NCBI GenBank assembly: GCA_017590115.1 | Contig: JAGGNK010007115.1 | Span: forward strand, 2,259,871-2,323,870 | Direction: 5' to 3' | DNA: 64,000 bases | From: Montifringilla adamsi | Lineage: Eukaryota; Chordata; Aves; Passeriformes; Passeridae | Shown here: piece after piece, positions 1 to 13,885 of the stretch | How positions within the stretch are numbered: the first letter of the stretch is position 1 | How the letters are laid out: every line of letters begins with the position of its first letter | Program-made: the position numbers and the translations under genes | The notes under the pieces: model-generated | What the model was told of the DNA's origin: nothing | What the model saw: the letters and a program-made list of their open reading frames with translations, nothing else | Databases searched by the model: none

Positions 1-1996
<1,996 letters not shown>

Positions 1997-2460
1997 GGGT
2001 GGGGGGCACCTGGTGCTCCAGCCACAGCCCCCCTGGCACAGCTGGCCCTGGCACCCCACGCTGCCGCCAACGCCAGGCTCAGCCTGGAGCCGCTTCCCCC
2101 CAAGCTGGGGCCAGTGGGGATCACTGGGGCTTGTCCCTCTGTCCCCCCTTCTCTCAGCACAGGGCCCAGCTCAGCCCCCTGGCCTTCCTGGGGGGCATAC
2201 AGGGTGGTGTGGGCCCCTGTCACACCCTGCTTGGGGATGCTGCTGCCCCAAACTAGTGCCGAGCTCCCCCCATGACTGGGGGACAGGAGTGACTCCCAGT
2301 TTGGGTGGGAGGATGCTTTGCTAAGGAGAATGGGGCGGGGGGGAGTGAGGGGCTCTCAGCCCTGGGCCTTACAGCTGGTCCCTGCTGTCCTGGGGGATGG
2401 ACCCCCAGCAGGGATCAGCCCTCTGGATCATATCAATAAAGGCTGTACTTCTCACCTCGA
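1997..2460 (+). other. FLII: FLII 3'UTR
   Basis: GC-rich sequence between the FLII stop codon and a canonical AATAAA at 2435-2440. Cleavage would be expected 10-30 bases later. No open frame in it looks protein-like. Confidence 0.8.
2435..2440 (+). terminator. FLII: FLII polyadenylation signal AATAAA
   Basis: A canonical AATAAA hexamer lies about 440 bases after the FLII stop, and GT-rich sequence follows shortly after. It is the only canonical hexamer on this strand between the stop and the LLGL1 3' end. Confidence 0.85.
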
Positions 2461-2574
2461 CCCTGTCCCAGGCTCTGACTGACTCCCAAATGGGGTCACC
2501 CCCAACCCTGATCGTGCCCCTCTGCAGCTCAGCACTCACCTGGCTCCAAGGCTCAGCAAACACCTGCAGCCCAG

Positions 2575-3918
2575 GCAGCTGATATTAAATGCTTTATTTT
2601 CAATATTAAAAACCAGTATTTTTAATAACTAAACAATGCTAAATTCATCTTACCAAAAACAAAAAAGATGAGGTTTGGGTGGGGGGGGGGGTCCTACCAG
2701 GGATGCTACAGCCCCGGCCTCGGCCGGCAGCAACAGAGCCCGAACCCCCCCAGCCACACACGTACCGCAAGAGAGCCTGGGGGGGCCACAGGTCCCCAAA
2801 AGGAGAGGGGCAGGGGCCAGCTGAGCCCCTGGAAACAGCCACCATGGGCCAGGGGACAGAGCCGGCATCACCACAGCCCCCCAGGAGGACGAGGCCAGGC
2901 TCGGAGCCCGGGGGGGATTTGGCACAGTGAGACCCCCAGGGTGGGGCAGCCCAGCCTGGGGCAGGAGGGGGCTGGGGCAGCCCCATCTGCCCCCCCCCAG
3001 CACCAACATGGACCAGGACCAGGAGCCCCTGTGTAATTCCACAGCGTGATCCCATCCCAAACCCACCCCGTGGCAGGAATTAGTGTCAGAAAGGAGCAGC
3101 AGGCACAGAGCCCAACCTGGAGAATAGCCCTTGGAGAAGCCACTAAGAGAAAAAGGCCACCTGTGACCCCCCACCGTGCCCCTCCTCGGGCTGCTCAAGG
3201 CCTCTGCTGCCCACCTGGGAGCCAGGGGATCCCCACTGGGCTCCCCTGGGGACAGTCCCTGTGCAGCAGCCAGAGCCTCCTGGCAGGCAGGGAACGGGGC
3301 TGTAAACTGCAGGGAGCCGGGCATGTAAACACAGACCAGGGTATGGGGGGGCCGTGCCCGGGGGCTTCTGGCCCCCCACTGCCCCAAGGGACCAAAACCA
3401 GGGGACAAGGGGGGGTCCACAAGCCCCAGCCCTCCCCGTGGAGCCGGGGAAGCAGCAGCATCCCCCAGGAAGGGGGCTCTGGAGCAGGGGACAGTGACAC
3501 TCGACCGTGTATAAAAAAGGAACTGATCTTCCCCGGGAAGAGTTTGTGCCCCACGGCCCCGGGGCCGGCGGCCGGGCAGGGGGTGTGTGGGGAGTGCCGG
3601 AGCCGGGCTGCAGATGTTAGAGAGGAGGCGAGCCTACGTTACAGGGGGAGGGGGCGCGGGGGTCCAGTCGAGTCGCGCATCCCGGGAATCCGAGCACTGA
3701 GATGGGTCAGGGAGGCCGGCGATGCCTGTGGGTGAGGCAGCTCCTCAGCAAGAGTTGGTGGGGATGAGGATAGGCATTCTCCCTGCTCCCCCTCCCCTAC
3801 AAGCCCCAGGGATCACAACTCCATCCTCCCACGATGGATCAGGAAGCCAGGGCACTGCGCTGGGGTCGCAGCTCCAAATCCCACTCCCACCCCAGGGACC
3901 ACCAGCCTCTCACAGACC
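2575..3918 (-). other. LLGL1: LLGL1 3'UTR
   Basis: About 1.3 kb between the LLGL1 stop (3919-3921) and its poly(A) signal. It contains G/C homopolymer runs, such as the G10 run near 2681, and no exon-like splice signals. Long frames here on both strands are compositional and do not resemble proteins. Confidence 0.7.
2593..2598 (-). terminator. LLGL1: LLGL1 polyadenylation signal AATAAA (minus strand)
   Basis: TTTATT on the plus strand reads AATAAA on the minus strand. It lies in a short AT-rich patch (2581-2660) that contrasts with the GC-rich surroundings and marks the LLGL1 3' end. FLII and LLGL1 transcripts therefore end within roughly 100-160 bp of each other. Confidence 0.8.
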
Positions 3919-6900
3919 TCACTTGATGAGGATCCCCGTGGGCCGGGCCTCGTCCTCGCTGGTGTTCCTCAGGTTCTGCTCTGCTTCCTCCGAGGACCTG
4001 GGGCAGAGCAGGGTGAGAGGCACTGCCACGGCCCCTCAGCACCGTTTACCCCATTCCCACCCCACTCACGCCAGGAAATCCTTCACTTCCTCCACAGTGA
4101 TGTCCCCAGTGGTGTCCAGCGGGTTCTCCATGCTGCTGTTGGGGGAGTCGATGGGGCCGGGCGAGAAGGCAGCCGGGTGCTCCTCAGGGGACCCTGGGGA
4201 GTGACAGGACAAGAGGGATTGGGGACAGCCAGGACACAGAGCCAGGCTTGGAGCAGGGCTGTGGGACACAGTGTGTGTGCAGGGACAGCGTGGTCACTCA
4301 CGGTCGCTGTCCGAGGGGGAGTGCTGGCCCTCGGAGCTGCGTGGGACGTGGGTGCCGTTCGCCTGCGACAGCTTCGGTGTCACCGTTGAGCTGTTGCTGG
4401 AAGGAAAGAGGCAGAATTATGGCCAGAACCAGTGTCACGGGGAGGGTGTACAGGGGTTCCACCACAGCAAAGCCCCCCACGCCCCCGAGACAGCCCACCT
4501 GAGGCAGGAGGTGTCCTGGAGCCGGGCGACCTCCAGCCGGCACAGTGGCTCCGTCACATTCCTGGCACTCAGCGAGAAGCGCTCGAACTCGGATGGTGAG
4601 ATTAGGTAGAAACCTACAGGGGGACAACAATGAGCCTCAGGCATCCCCCAGGGCTGCAGGTGAGGTCAACATCCCATCGACACAGAAGTCACCTGGTGTC
4701 CTCACCTTGGCCGTGTTTGGTGAAGACACAGGAGGCAATGCCACTGATGTCCTCCTTACGGATGCAGCTGTAATGGACCTGGGGCCGCAGGCTGGGCACG
4801 GTGAAGATGTGGATGTCCCCCAGGTTGGTGAGACAGGCCAGGCAGTTTTCCAGCCTCTCCTCGGAGCCAGCACTGGCCAGGCTCACCAGGGCCACCTTCC
4901 GCACCCGGCAGCCCTCGTGTGCTGTCAGCTTGAACTTGGTCTTGGCACTCACTTTGGGCAGCGTGAACACCTGGGGGGGCAAGAGGAGCTGGGCTCAGGA
5001 GAGAACAGGAACCTGCAGGGTTCCTAAGGGGGGCACCTTCCCCTTAGATTCACCACCCTAGAACAGGCATAGGAGTGCCCCCAAAACCTGACTGGTCACC
5101 TCCAGTCCCTGCGTGATGAGGACATCCAAAGAGGACAAGGGACATTTTGTGTCCCATCTCTACCACAGCGGGACACTGAGCCCTGTGCTCACCTTGAACT
5201 GTTCCTCGGAGGAGATGAGCATGGAGTGGCTGCCCTGCATGTCGGGGGCCTTGGCCAGGTCCCGAGACACCTCGTAGGGCTCGGGCAGGGGGTTCCCCCG
5301 CCCGTCCAGCACCGCAATGGCCACCACCGGCGCCCGGTGCATCAGCTGGATCTCCTTCCCCAGCACCGCCTCCACCGCCCGCTCCGAGAACTTCTCCTGC
5401 GACGGCACCTCCAGGGCGTAGGCGAACACTGAGCCGGAGTTGGTCCCTGCCCACATCGTGGGGCCGTGGTGGGCAGCTGTGGGGGTGGAGCAGTGTCAGA
5501 GCCCCCTCCCCACAGACCCAGCCTGGGGGCTTCTCTCAGGGACAGAGGGAGGAGGGAGGGGGGGTCTCACCGTCACGGAGGAAGGTGTCGGCAAAGTAGA
5601 GGCACCGCACGACCCCCGAAAGCGAGTCATCGGCCGAGCGCGGCTCGATCCGCCGCTGCACCGGCGTCATCTCCACCTCGGGGGGGCCCGCCTGCTCCGC
5701 CAGCTGCGCGTTGGCTTCCTGCACCTGGGGAGGGACACAGGGTCAGTCCCTGCTTGGTGGTGACGGGGAGCTGCCATGGTGACCCCCGCTCCCTGCCCAC
5801 CTTGCTGGAGGGGCTGCTGGCGTTGAGCCTCTTCTTGCCCGACACGCGGCTCTTGCGGATGCGGCGGAAGGACTGGCGCAGGGACTTCTTGAGGGACTTC
5901 ACACGGGACAGGGGCCCCTCCATGGCCAGCGAGTCGTTGGGGTGCAGCGTACACCTGCGGGCACCGACGCTGCTCAGCACCCACCACGCCACTCCAGGGG
6001 GTCCCCAGCACCGAGGTCCCCCCATACCTGGCCAGCACGGGGTTGCGCCGGTAGTAGTCAAAGAGCCCAAAGCCGTGGCTGGTGCCGAAGGCCACGAGGT
6101 TCCACTCGGAGTGGAGGGTGACGGCGGTGACGGCGGCGGGGGGCACGCACTGCACCAGCACGCTGGGCTGGAAGCCGGGGGGGAAGTGGAGGGGTCCATT
6201 CCGGGGGGCCAGCCGGTCATGGCCCTTCCAGGTGAAGCCCTCACGGTCCTGCAGCAGGTCCACGGTGGCCACGCTGACCGCGTGCTCCGACTTCTCGTCG
6301 CTCAGCTCCATCACCAGCACCTGCAGGGACAAGCACAGACAGGGGGACACTGGACACCCCCCCCAGACAGCCTGCTGCACACTGGGGGCTAAACCCCGGC
6401 TAGGAGCCCTTCGAGGACAACCATGGGGGTCTGTAGCTCCCTCATGCTGTGGGTCTCCAATGGAGGAGCCAAGAGGTGCTTGGCAGCCCCTGCTCTGTCC
6501 TTGTCACCTTACCTGCCCCGCCGTGCCAGCCACCACCATTTTGGCCGTGTACTTGCAGAGAGCGATCTTCTGCACGCCCAGGCGCGGGTCATCACTGTAG
6601 GGATCAAAGCAGCCCACCTGCGGGAGGGGACAGCTGAAGGGACAGCCTGTCCCCCTGCACCCCCACATCGCTCCACCAGCTGTGGCACACGGGCCACTCT
6701 GGGCATCACGCCCAGGAAAAGACTGTCCCCATGCACCCCCCGGCTCTGTCCCCCATGCTGGGGCAGACCCTTGGACAGGGCCCACGGAACAAGTGTCCCT
6801 TGTGTCCCCACAGTGCGTCACACAGCAGCTGTGCCCTGAGCTGGGGGACACGTCCCCGGGGCGCAGCCGGGATGGCTCCAGCAGGTGCATCCCCCGTGCC

Positions 6901-9900
6901 CAGCTCTGGGTCTGCCCCCTCCAGTGCTGGCAGAGCCGGGAGGGTGCTGAGCTCCACGGTAGTGTCACCCTGCCCAGGGGACCTCACCTTGCGGAACGGA
7001 GGCCACTCCTCCTCGCCCGCCTGGTTGAGGCTGTCATTGTGCTCACAGTCTGTCTGGAAGATGTTGGCGGTGCCCAGCTTGTAGAGGGGCTTCAGGGAGA
7101 CCCCCGAGGCATCCCAGAACCGCACCGTGCCGTCCTCGTGCCTGGGCGGGGGGGTCCTGTCAGCGCGGGGCCCCAACATCTGCCCGGCTAACAAGAGCTG
7201 CCTGTGTGCTGGCAGCCACCGTGCCAGAGGGGGGGACACCGGGGGACAGCGCAGCGGGTGACACACTCATGCCCAGCCAGAACAAGAAGGGGCAGCCCAC
7301 CCGAAATGAGGGAGTGGATGCCACCACAATCACAATTAGCAATTAGTGCCATTAATCTCCCCCACTGCAGAAATGGGTGTGGAGGTGTCCCCCCCGCATT
7401 TTGGGTTTCCCAGGTCCCCTCCCTGCTGTCACCCCACTCACCCGGTGAGGAGAAGCCCCCTCTGTGTGGGCTCCTGGGCCAGGTTCTTTCCCCCATCAAT
7501 GGGCCAAGCCTGGAAGGAGGGAGGGAGAGGGGATGGAGGAAGGGATGAAGCCCACTGGGCCATGCTGGAAGGGGCTCAGCAGGAGCCCTCCCCACCACCC
7601 CCATCACTGACCGCAGAGGATTGCCAGGGGCTCTGCTGCTCGCCCACAGAGACGATCCTCTCCCAGAGCTTGAGGGGCACGTTGGAGACATGGCAGGAGC
7701 AGGTGATGGCAGAGGAGTGGAGAGGTGCCAGGTACGGGGCAGGGATGGTGGGCCAGCCTGGCGTCTGCAGGTCGATGGCCACCAGCTCCTCCTCCACGAG
7801 CACCACGAGGGCTCGGGGGTTCTCAAAGCCTGGGGAGAGGGGAGATGGCTGCATGTGGAGACCCCCACACCATCACCCACTCCCCGGGTGGCCCTGGCAG
7901 GACATACCTCCCTCGGGCACCTCTGCGCTCTGCACAGTGAAGAAGTCAATGACGCGGGAGGTGAAGTCGAGCGTGGCCAGGGTCTGGCCCTGCAGCACGC
8001 TGACACAGTGCCTGTCACCGTAGCTGGCCCGTGGCATCCCCCCGCTGAAGATGATGAAGGGGTTCCTGGGTGGGACAAAGCAGCTGCCATCAGACCCTGG
8101 AGCCCCAAGTGCCCCCTGCGCCCATGCCCAGCCCACCCACCTACCCTGACTCGCAGGTTCGCCAGAGGATTTTGCTGATGGCTTTGCAAGGGAACGGCCC
8201 TGAAACGAAGACACCAACACTGGCTGTAGCACTGGGATATGTGGGCATCAGCTCCCAACGCCAGAGCCCCCCCAGCGCCCATCCTGTACCGTAGGGGATG
8301 GTGGACATGACGGGCTGCTGGGTCCTCTGCGCGGTGCCGCTCACTGCCCACACCATGTACCCGCCGTCGCTGTGGGAGCTGACGATGCTCTTCCCGCTCT
8401 GCTCCCAGGCCAGGCTCTCCAGCTGCTGCGGGGCCACACGGGGGGCTCAGCACTTGGATGGGGACACCCACACGCACACAGGGCCATGGCCCCACCACGC
8501 CAGCCACGGTACCTGGTTCCCCAGGAAGAGGTGTTGGACAGCACGAGTGCTCTGCTCCCACAGGACCAGCAGCCCCCGGCTGTACCCGATGAGGAGCTGG
8601 CTGCCGTTGCGTGGGTGCTCCTGGATGGACTCCACGGGCCCCAGAGCCTTCCCGCAGCGGTACTCATCGGGGACACTGCACGGGGACAGGCACAGGGGGT
8701 CAGAGATGGGCTGGGGGTGCTGGGGATGGGGCGTGGGGCCTGCAGGGCTCTCACCTCTGCAGGATCTCATCCGGGAAGAGGGTTTTGTCCTCCAGCAGCG
8801 TCAGGGTGGGCAGGGTGACAAAGTACACGGCACCACCCTCGGTGCCCAGGCAGACCATGGCAGCGGCAGCCATCGGCAGGACCACTGTCACACGTGTGAT
8901 GCCAGGGGAGCAGCTGGACGGGGAACAGGGGCTGCCTCAGCACCTGGGTCTGGGGGAGCATCAAAGAGACCCCAGACCTCCCCTGCTCCATCCCTACACT
9001 CCTGAGTGCAGGAGGACAAGGGCAAGGACAGCCTCAGTGCTGACTGCAATTACAGCCATTCATCACCCCCGGGTCCTGCCAGCACCATAACAATCCAGAG
9101 CTGCTCCCCGCACTCAGCATCTCAGCTGAGATCAGAGGAGCATCCCCAGTGGGGAAAACACCACCACGGAGAGGACCTTGGCCCCCATCCCACCCCAGCA
9201 GGCTGGCTGCTCCCACGCGCTGTTCCCAGCTTGGCAGCGGCACCGCTGCGGCTGCAGCCCTGCAGGGGAGCGGCTCCAACCCCCCCAGGCGAGTACTTAG
9301 CGCTGCCGGACCCTGGGCGGCCCGGGAGGCCGAAGCTGCGCGTCTCCTCCAGGTGGGAGCAGCCCTCCTTCTGGCACACCTCCCACAGGTGCAGCGTGTT
9401 GTCGTCCAGCAGTGACAGGAGCCAGCCCTGGGGATGGGTGGATGATAGAGGGGTGTGTGAGGTGCTGGGGGGGCTGCTGACAGGTTCCCCCCCGGGACAC
9501 CCACGTACCTGGCCGGGAAGGAAGTGTAGCTGGGTGACAGTGGCTGTCTCCTTGTGCAGGCCTGTCAGCTCTACGCCTGGTGCACCATATCTGGGAGGGC
9601 CATCAAAGAAACAACGAGGGAAGAGCTCCCCCACCCTTCCCCGGTAAACCTCAGGACCTTCAGAATTCCCTCAGGTCACAGATCTGCCTGCAAATACCAG
9701 TTCAGCCCCCTGCCCCCAGGAGGGCCGGGGCAGAGCATCCCTGGCCGCATCCCCTGCCAGAACTGGCCTTAGCACCATCATCCCCATCCAGGATCCACCA
9801 GGCACCTCCAACTCCAACCAGGATGCTCTGAATCAGCTTGAAATCCACCACGCGCCTCCAGCTGGGACACTGCAGGTCAGGCTGGGATCCACCAGCCACC

Positions 9901-11702
9901 TCCTGCCGGGCTGTCCCAGGTCAGGCTGCGGCCAGCACACACAGCTGGGGTGGGTGTGCGAGAGGCAGCGGGGTGGGGTTCGGTATGTGCCGGCACAGCC
10001 GCACTCGCCCGACTGGTCCCGGCTTCTTCGGCAACGCCGCTCGGCAGGAACCGCGGCAAGACCCGCGCAGAGGCTGCAGCACCACACGGAGCAGCCCGGC
10101 CTGGCACCGCCGGCACCCCCAGAGCCGGCCAGCTGCTGCCCCCAGCCTGGTGTCACCAGTGCAGCCCCATCTGGGTATGCTGTGTGCTGGCAGTCCTTGC
10201 CCCTGGCCGCCTTCTGGTGCCCTGGGCACAGGGAACCAGCCCGGCGGCTCTGCCCGGCGGAACAGGCAGGGGCTGTCTGGCAGCGCTGGGCACAGCTGAG
10301 CCGGCAGAGCCAGGTGACAGCCACGGAGTTTTGGGGAGAGCAGGCGACAGGGCATGGGAACGAAGCAGGGAGCACGCAGAGGGCTCTCGGTGCTACACGC
10401 ATGAGGGATGCCACCCATCTTTGCCCATTCTGGGGTCTTTCCCCACCCTAAATAGTGCCACAAGCTGAGAGCCCTCAGGGCAAGCGGCTCGGGCACACCA
10501 GTGTCACCAGCACGTGGGATGGGGGTCCAAGAGAGGGGACCCCCAGCTGCCCCAGGAGACCCCCCCAGGCACTGGCTGCCCCTCAATGCCGGGCTATCTG
10601 CAAATAGATCCACCCAGCCCGGTCGGGAAGCACCCAGGGGTGCCCCCACTAACCAGTAACGCCAGTCAGGCCAGCTCCGGCTGCTGCCTCGCCTGGCCCC
10701 GGCTTCCCCGGCCCCGCCAACCTCCAGAAGCATCTTTTTGGAGGCAGCCGGAGCTGGGCCATGTAGGCACGGGGTACCACGCTGGGTACCACCCCAAAAC
10801 CGTCCCCGCAGAGGATGCTCAGAGCACCGCAGCCCCCCACAACTGCATCCCCGCCGTGCCGGGGGAGGGGGGGTGGGCTCAGCTGGGACCGGCACCGCGG
10901 GCCAAGCGGGCGAGTGGGGCGGCCGGCGACGTCGCGGCCGGGCTGGCACCCAGCAGAACAAAACACGCCATCTTTGTGCTCGGGAGGCAGCGAGCCGCCG
11001 GCCGGGGGGAGGGGGAGCGCGGCCGCCCCCCACGCCCCGACCCCGCTGCGGGCGCAGCCGCCCCCGCGCCCCCAGCCCGCATTCCTGCGGCGCGGGGCCC
11101 CCCGAGCACGGGCCGCATCCAGCCCTGGCCGCCCGCCAGCAGCCCTCTGAAGTCTCCCTGCACGCCGCCGGCAACAAAGCCCGGCCGGCCCCGCTCGGCG
11201 TCCCCCGCTTCGGCCCCCCACCCGGGACCGGGCTCCGCGCCCACCGCAGCCCCTCTCCCCGGCGCCGCCCCCTCCCCCGAGGGCTGCAGGGTGGACAGGA
11301 GCCCCCCGGGATAAGCGGGGTAACAGCAGGAAGGACCCTCATTGGGATGCCCCCGAGGTCTTTTTTTCCCCCGCGGCGTTTTGGGCGAGGTGGGGGTTTC
11401 CTGCAGCCGCCCCCTCGCCGCCCGGCCCAGCTGCAGCACAGCTGGACGGAGGGATGGACGGCAGCCGAGTGGGGGCTGCCGGATGGGCCAGAAGCAGCAC
11501 AGCCACGTCTCCAAGCATTCTCCGGGATGGGGAGAGCCAGAGGAGTGAGTGCAGGAGGGTCCGGGAGGTCCTTACCGCCTGCTCACGCGGGAGGAAAAGG
11601 ATACAGCTTGACGGCTCCCGCCTTGGTGCCGATGGCCATCACTCGCAGCACGGGGTCGTAGGCCAGGGCGCTGGGCTGGCTGGGGAAGCCGTGCTCCACC
11701 GT
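3919..11702 (-). CDS. LLGL1: LLGL1 (lethal giant larvae homolog 1), all but the first coding exon
   Basis: Scaffold of the Lgl/Scribble/Dlg polarity module at the basolateral cortex; a WD40 double beta-propeller that binds non-muscle myosin II and is phosphorylated by aPKC. Coding exons in transcript order: 11605-11702, 9509-9590, 9297-9427, 8755-8913, 8513-8675, 8290-8425, 8145-8199, 7908-8065, 7612-7829, 7442-7509, 6988-7141, 6513-6617, 6028-6320, 5801-5954, 5571-5724, 5193-5476, 4706-4970, 4499-4613, 4302-4396, 4070-4193, 3919-3997. They total 3,090 bases, giving 1,029 residues plus stop, in frame; junctions were read individually. The first begins [17 protein letters not shown], which in the family follows about 27 residues encoded by exon 1. 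Exon 5801-5954 carries the basic aPKC target segment ([16 protein letters not shown]). The C terminus reads [12 protein letters not shown]2 is less likely because FLII is the neighbour. Confidence 0.95.
10880..11330. promoter_or_regulatory. CpG-rich block inside LLGL1 intron 2
   Basis: Very GC-rich and dense in CpG, including GACGTCGCGGCCG-type runs around 10926-10940. It lies between the exon ending at 11605 and the exon starting at 9590 of LLGL1. It may be an internal CpG island or alternative promoter. Long minus-strand frames across it are low-complexity Arg/Pro/Gly sequence and were not accepted as genes. Confidence 0.4.
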
Positions 11703-13760
11703 CTGCCACGGGGACAGGCAGGTCAGAGCGGGACCCCCCACCTCTGACACCCCCAAACTTTCCCCAGCCCCCCTCACCCCCACAGCTCCGATCCCGCGCC
11801 AGCCTGAGCATCACCCCTGCCATGGGGGGTGACGAAGATGCTGCTCTGTCCCCCAGTGCCACCCTGGGGAGGGGGGACATCACTCCTCACCCAATTTCCA
11901 CCCAGCACCCCAAATCCCATCCCAGCAGCCACACCGCGGGCCGGGGTAGCTCTGACCTTGAACGAGCTGTCCCACCACCCGCCAGCACTTTGGGGATGGG
12001 ACCCCCCTGCTCCAAACCCCAGAGATGAGGGCACCCCAGGAGAGGCGAGCGGGACCCCCACTGCCACATCACCGGGCGTCCCCCACGCCGGGCGGCAGAA
12101 CCAGGCGAGCGGGACCCGCCAGCGCCAGGGACGTCCCCGCCGGAGCCGCGTGTCCCCCGAGGGCACCTTCCCAAGGAAGTCCCGGCCGTCCGGCGTGCCC
12201 GGGCTCGCCGGCTGGGGAGGGGCTGCCCCGGCAGCGGGGGGACGCGGGGGGCACCCACCGGCCCGGCCCGCGGTGCGGAGACCGCAGGGCTCCCGAGGGC
12301 AGCTCGGCTGAGCAGCGACGGCGCGATCAGACGATACGGAGGCCGCCGGAGCCAGACTGGCCGGATCCTGACCTGCTCCCTTTGTCTGGGGCATCCGAGA
12401 GGCGCAGCGGGGCGGCTTTCCGCACCCGCCGGCGGCGGCCGCTGTCACCCCAGCTCCTGCTCCCCTCCCAGGGGACACCTTCAGGAGCGTGAAAACGTCC
12501 CCAGCCCATCCAAGGAGTCCTGACCCATCCAAGCGGGTCCCAAAACGTCCAGGGGGCGAGGAAGTGGATGCTGGTGGGTCATGCTGAATCCCCCCGGGAT
12601 GCAGGCTGCGCTGGAGGACGGAGCTGGGACAGCAGCAGCACAGGGACACCACAGCGATGCTTTAGGCCAGAAACCAACACGGTGACACCGGCAAAGATTC
12701 CCCAAAAAGCGCTGTCGCAGTTCCCCAGCACTCCCAGTGCCAAAGGGGGGCCCGGCCCAGCCCCCCGCCCGCAGCCCCCGCTCCCGCCCGCAGCGGGGCC
12801 GCATCCGGCAGGCTGTGCCGGCCGGCCAAGGCTCGCTCCCGGCCAAATTACAGCAAATCCCAGGCAGATCTGGAGCTCGGGAGGAAAAACAACCCTTAAT
12901 GGGAGGCAGGTGGGCAGCCGGCGGCCGCAGGGCTGGGACGGCCGGAGAGGGGCTCTCCTCAGCCTCCCCCCAGGACATCCCACCGGCCCTGGGCACTGCT
13001 TCGGGCAGCATCCGGCCGTGGCACCGTGCTCCCCAAAAACAGGGGGGCTCTGGCTGGGCTGAGCCTTGCACCCCGGCCAGACCCTCACCCACGGCAGCGA
13101 ATTGTGGGGTCAGGGCTGTGCTGGGCAGAGGAGCTGGCTCTGACCCTCACCACTGCACACCCCGCAGCCCCATCCCGCTGTGGGACAGCCCGGGGGTCGC
13201 TCCGGTGCACGGCAGCGTCCCCACCGGGAGCGGGGCAAGTACCCCACAGCAGTGCCGGGATGCTGCCGAATGATGGGCTGATGATGGGCACGGTTTGGGC
13301 TCATCCAGGGGCTGCTGCCGGTGGTCTCATGCCCCGCGGCCAGGGCAGGAGAACAGTCCCAAGGCCACGGCACTTCTGGGTGCACCAAGCCCCAGGTGGG
13401 CACCCCATGTCCCGAGGGAAGGGTCTGGCACCCCAGGGCTGGTGGGGGTCGTTCCGGGGTTGTTTGATAAGCTTGGGGGTCTCTCCCATCCCAAATGAGG
13501 GGGACAAGTGGGAAAACTCGGAGGGAGGAGTGGGGCAAGTGCTGACCTCTCATGTTCCCACAGAGACACATCTCTAGGGCGCCAGGGAATCCCAAAAGCC
13601 CAGGGGGTCATCACCACAGCCCTTCCGGCTCACACAGGGAGTCCAGCCCCCCAGTATCCCATCCTTGGGGAGACGGGGGTGAGCGGCTGAGCCCCACAAG
13701 GGGGATGCAGCCAGGGATGCTCCAAGGCCAGGCAGGGTGCGGGACCACGGTCACCCCAAA
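11703..13760. other. GC-rich non-coding stretch 5' of the first LLGL1 exon found
   Basis: Presumed LLGL1 intron 1 or 5' region. Both strands were read for the expected first coding exon, which should end ...FNK at a donor site and start with a short basic MMKFRFRR-like sequence. It was not seen. The stretch has CpG-rich parts near 12030-12460 and 12740-12850. The many overlapping open frames look compositional. Confidence 0.5.
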
Positions 13761-13885
13761 ACGCCCGTGAGCGAGGCCCGCCAATCACCGCGCGGCAACG
13801 CGCGCCGCGCGCCGCGGCCCCGCCTACCCGCGCTGCGCCTGCGCCGCCGCGGCTGCCGATGGGATATGTAGTCGTCCAACTCAAC
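13760..13885 (-). promoter_or_regulatory. Compact CpG promoter, probably of LLGL1
   Basis: A CpG-dense core. Read on the minus strand it shows, in order, a ZNF143-like site (GACTACATATCCCAT, near 13860-13875), an NRF1-like GCGCAGGCGC (near 13840-13850), a GC box (GGCGGGGCC) and an inverted CCAAT box (GATTGG, near 13780-13785). This cluster is typical of TATA-less housekeeping promoters. Its position upstream of LLGL1 and beyond the ALKBH5 3' end points to LLGL1. Orientation and target gene are inferred. Confidence 0.55.

Noticed and set aside
7188..8561. 457-codon minus-strand frame
   Set aside because: Overlaps several LLGL1 exons in another frame and runs through introns.
9921..11342. Long (473-codon) minus-strand open frame
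   Set aside because: Low-complexity Arg/Pro/Gly translation of a CpG-rich intron; it lies within LLGL1 intron 2, lacks family motifs and arises from scarcity of stop codons in GC-rich DNA.
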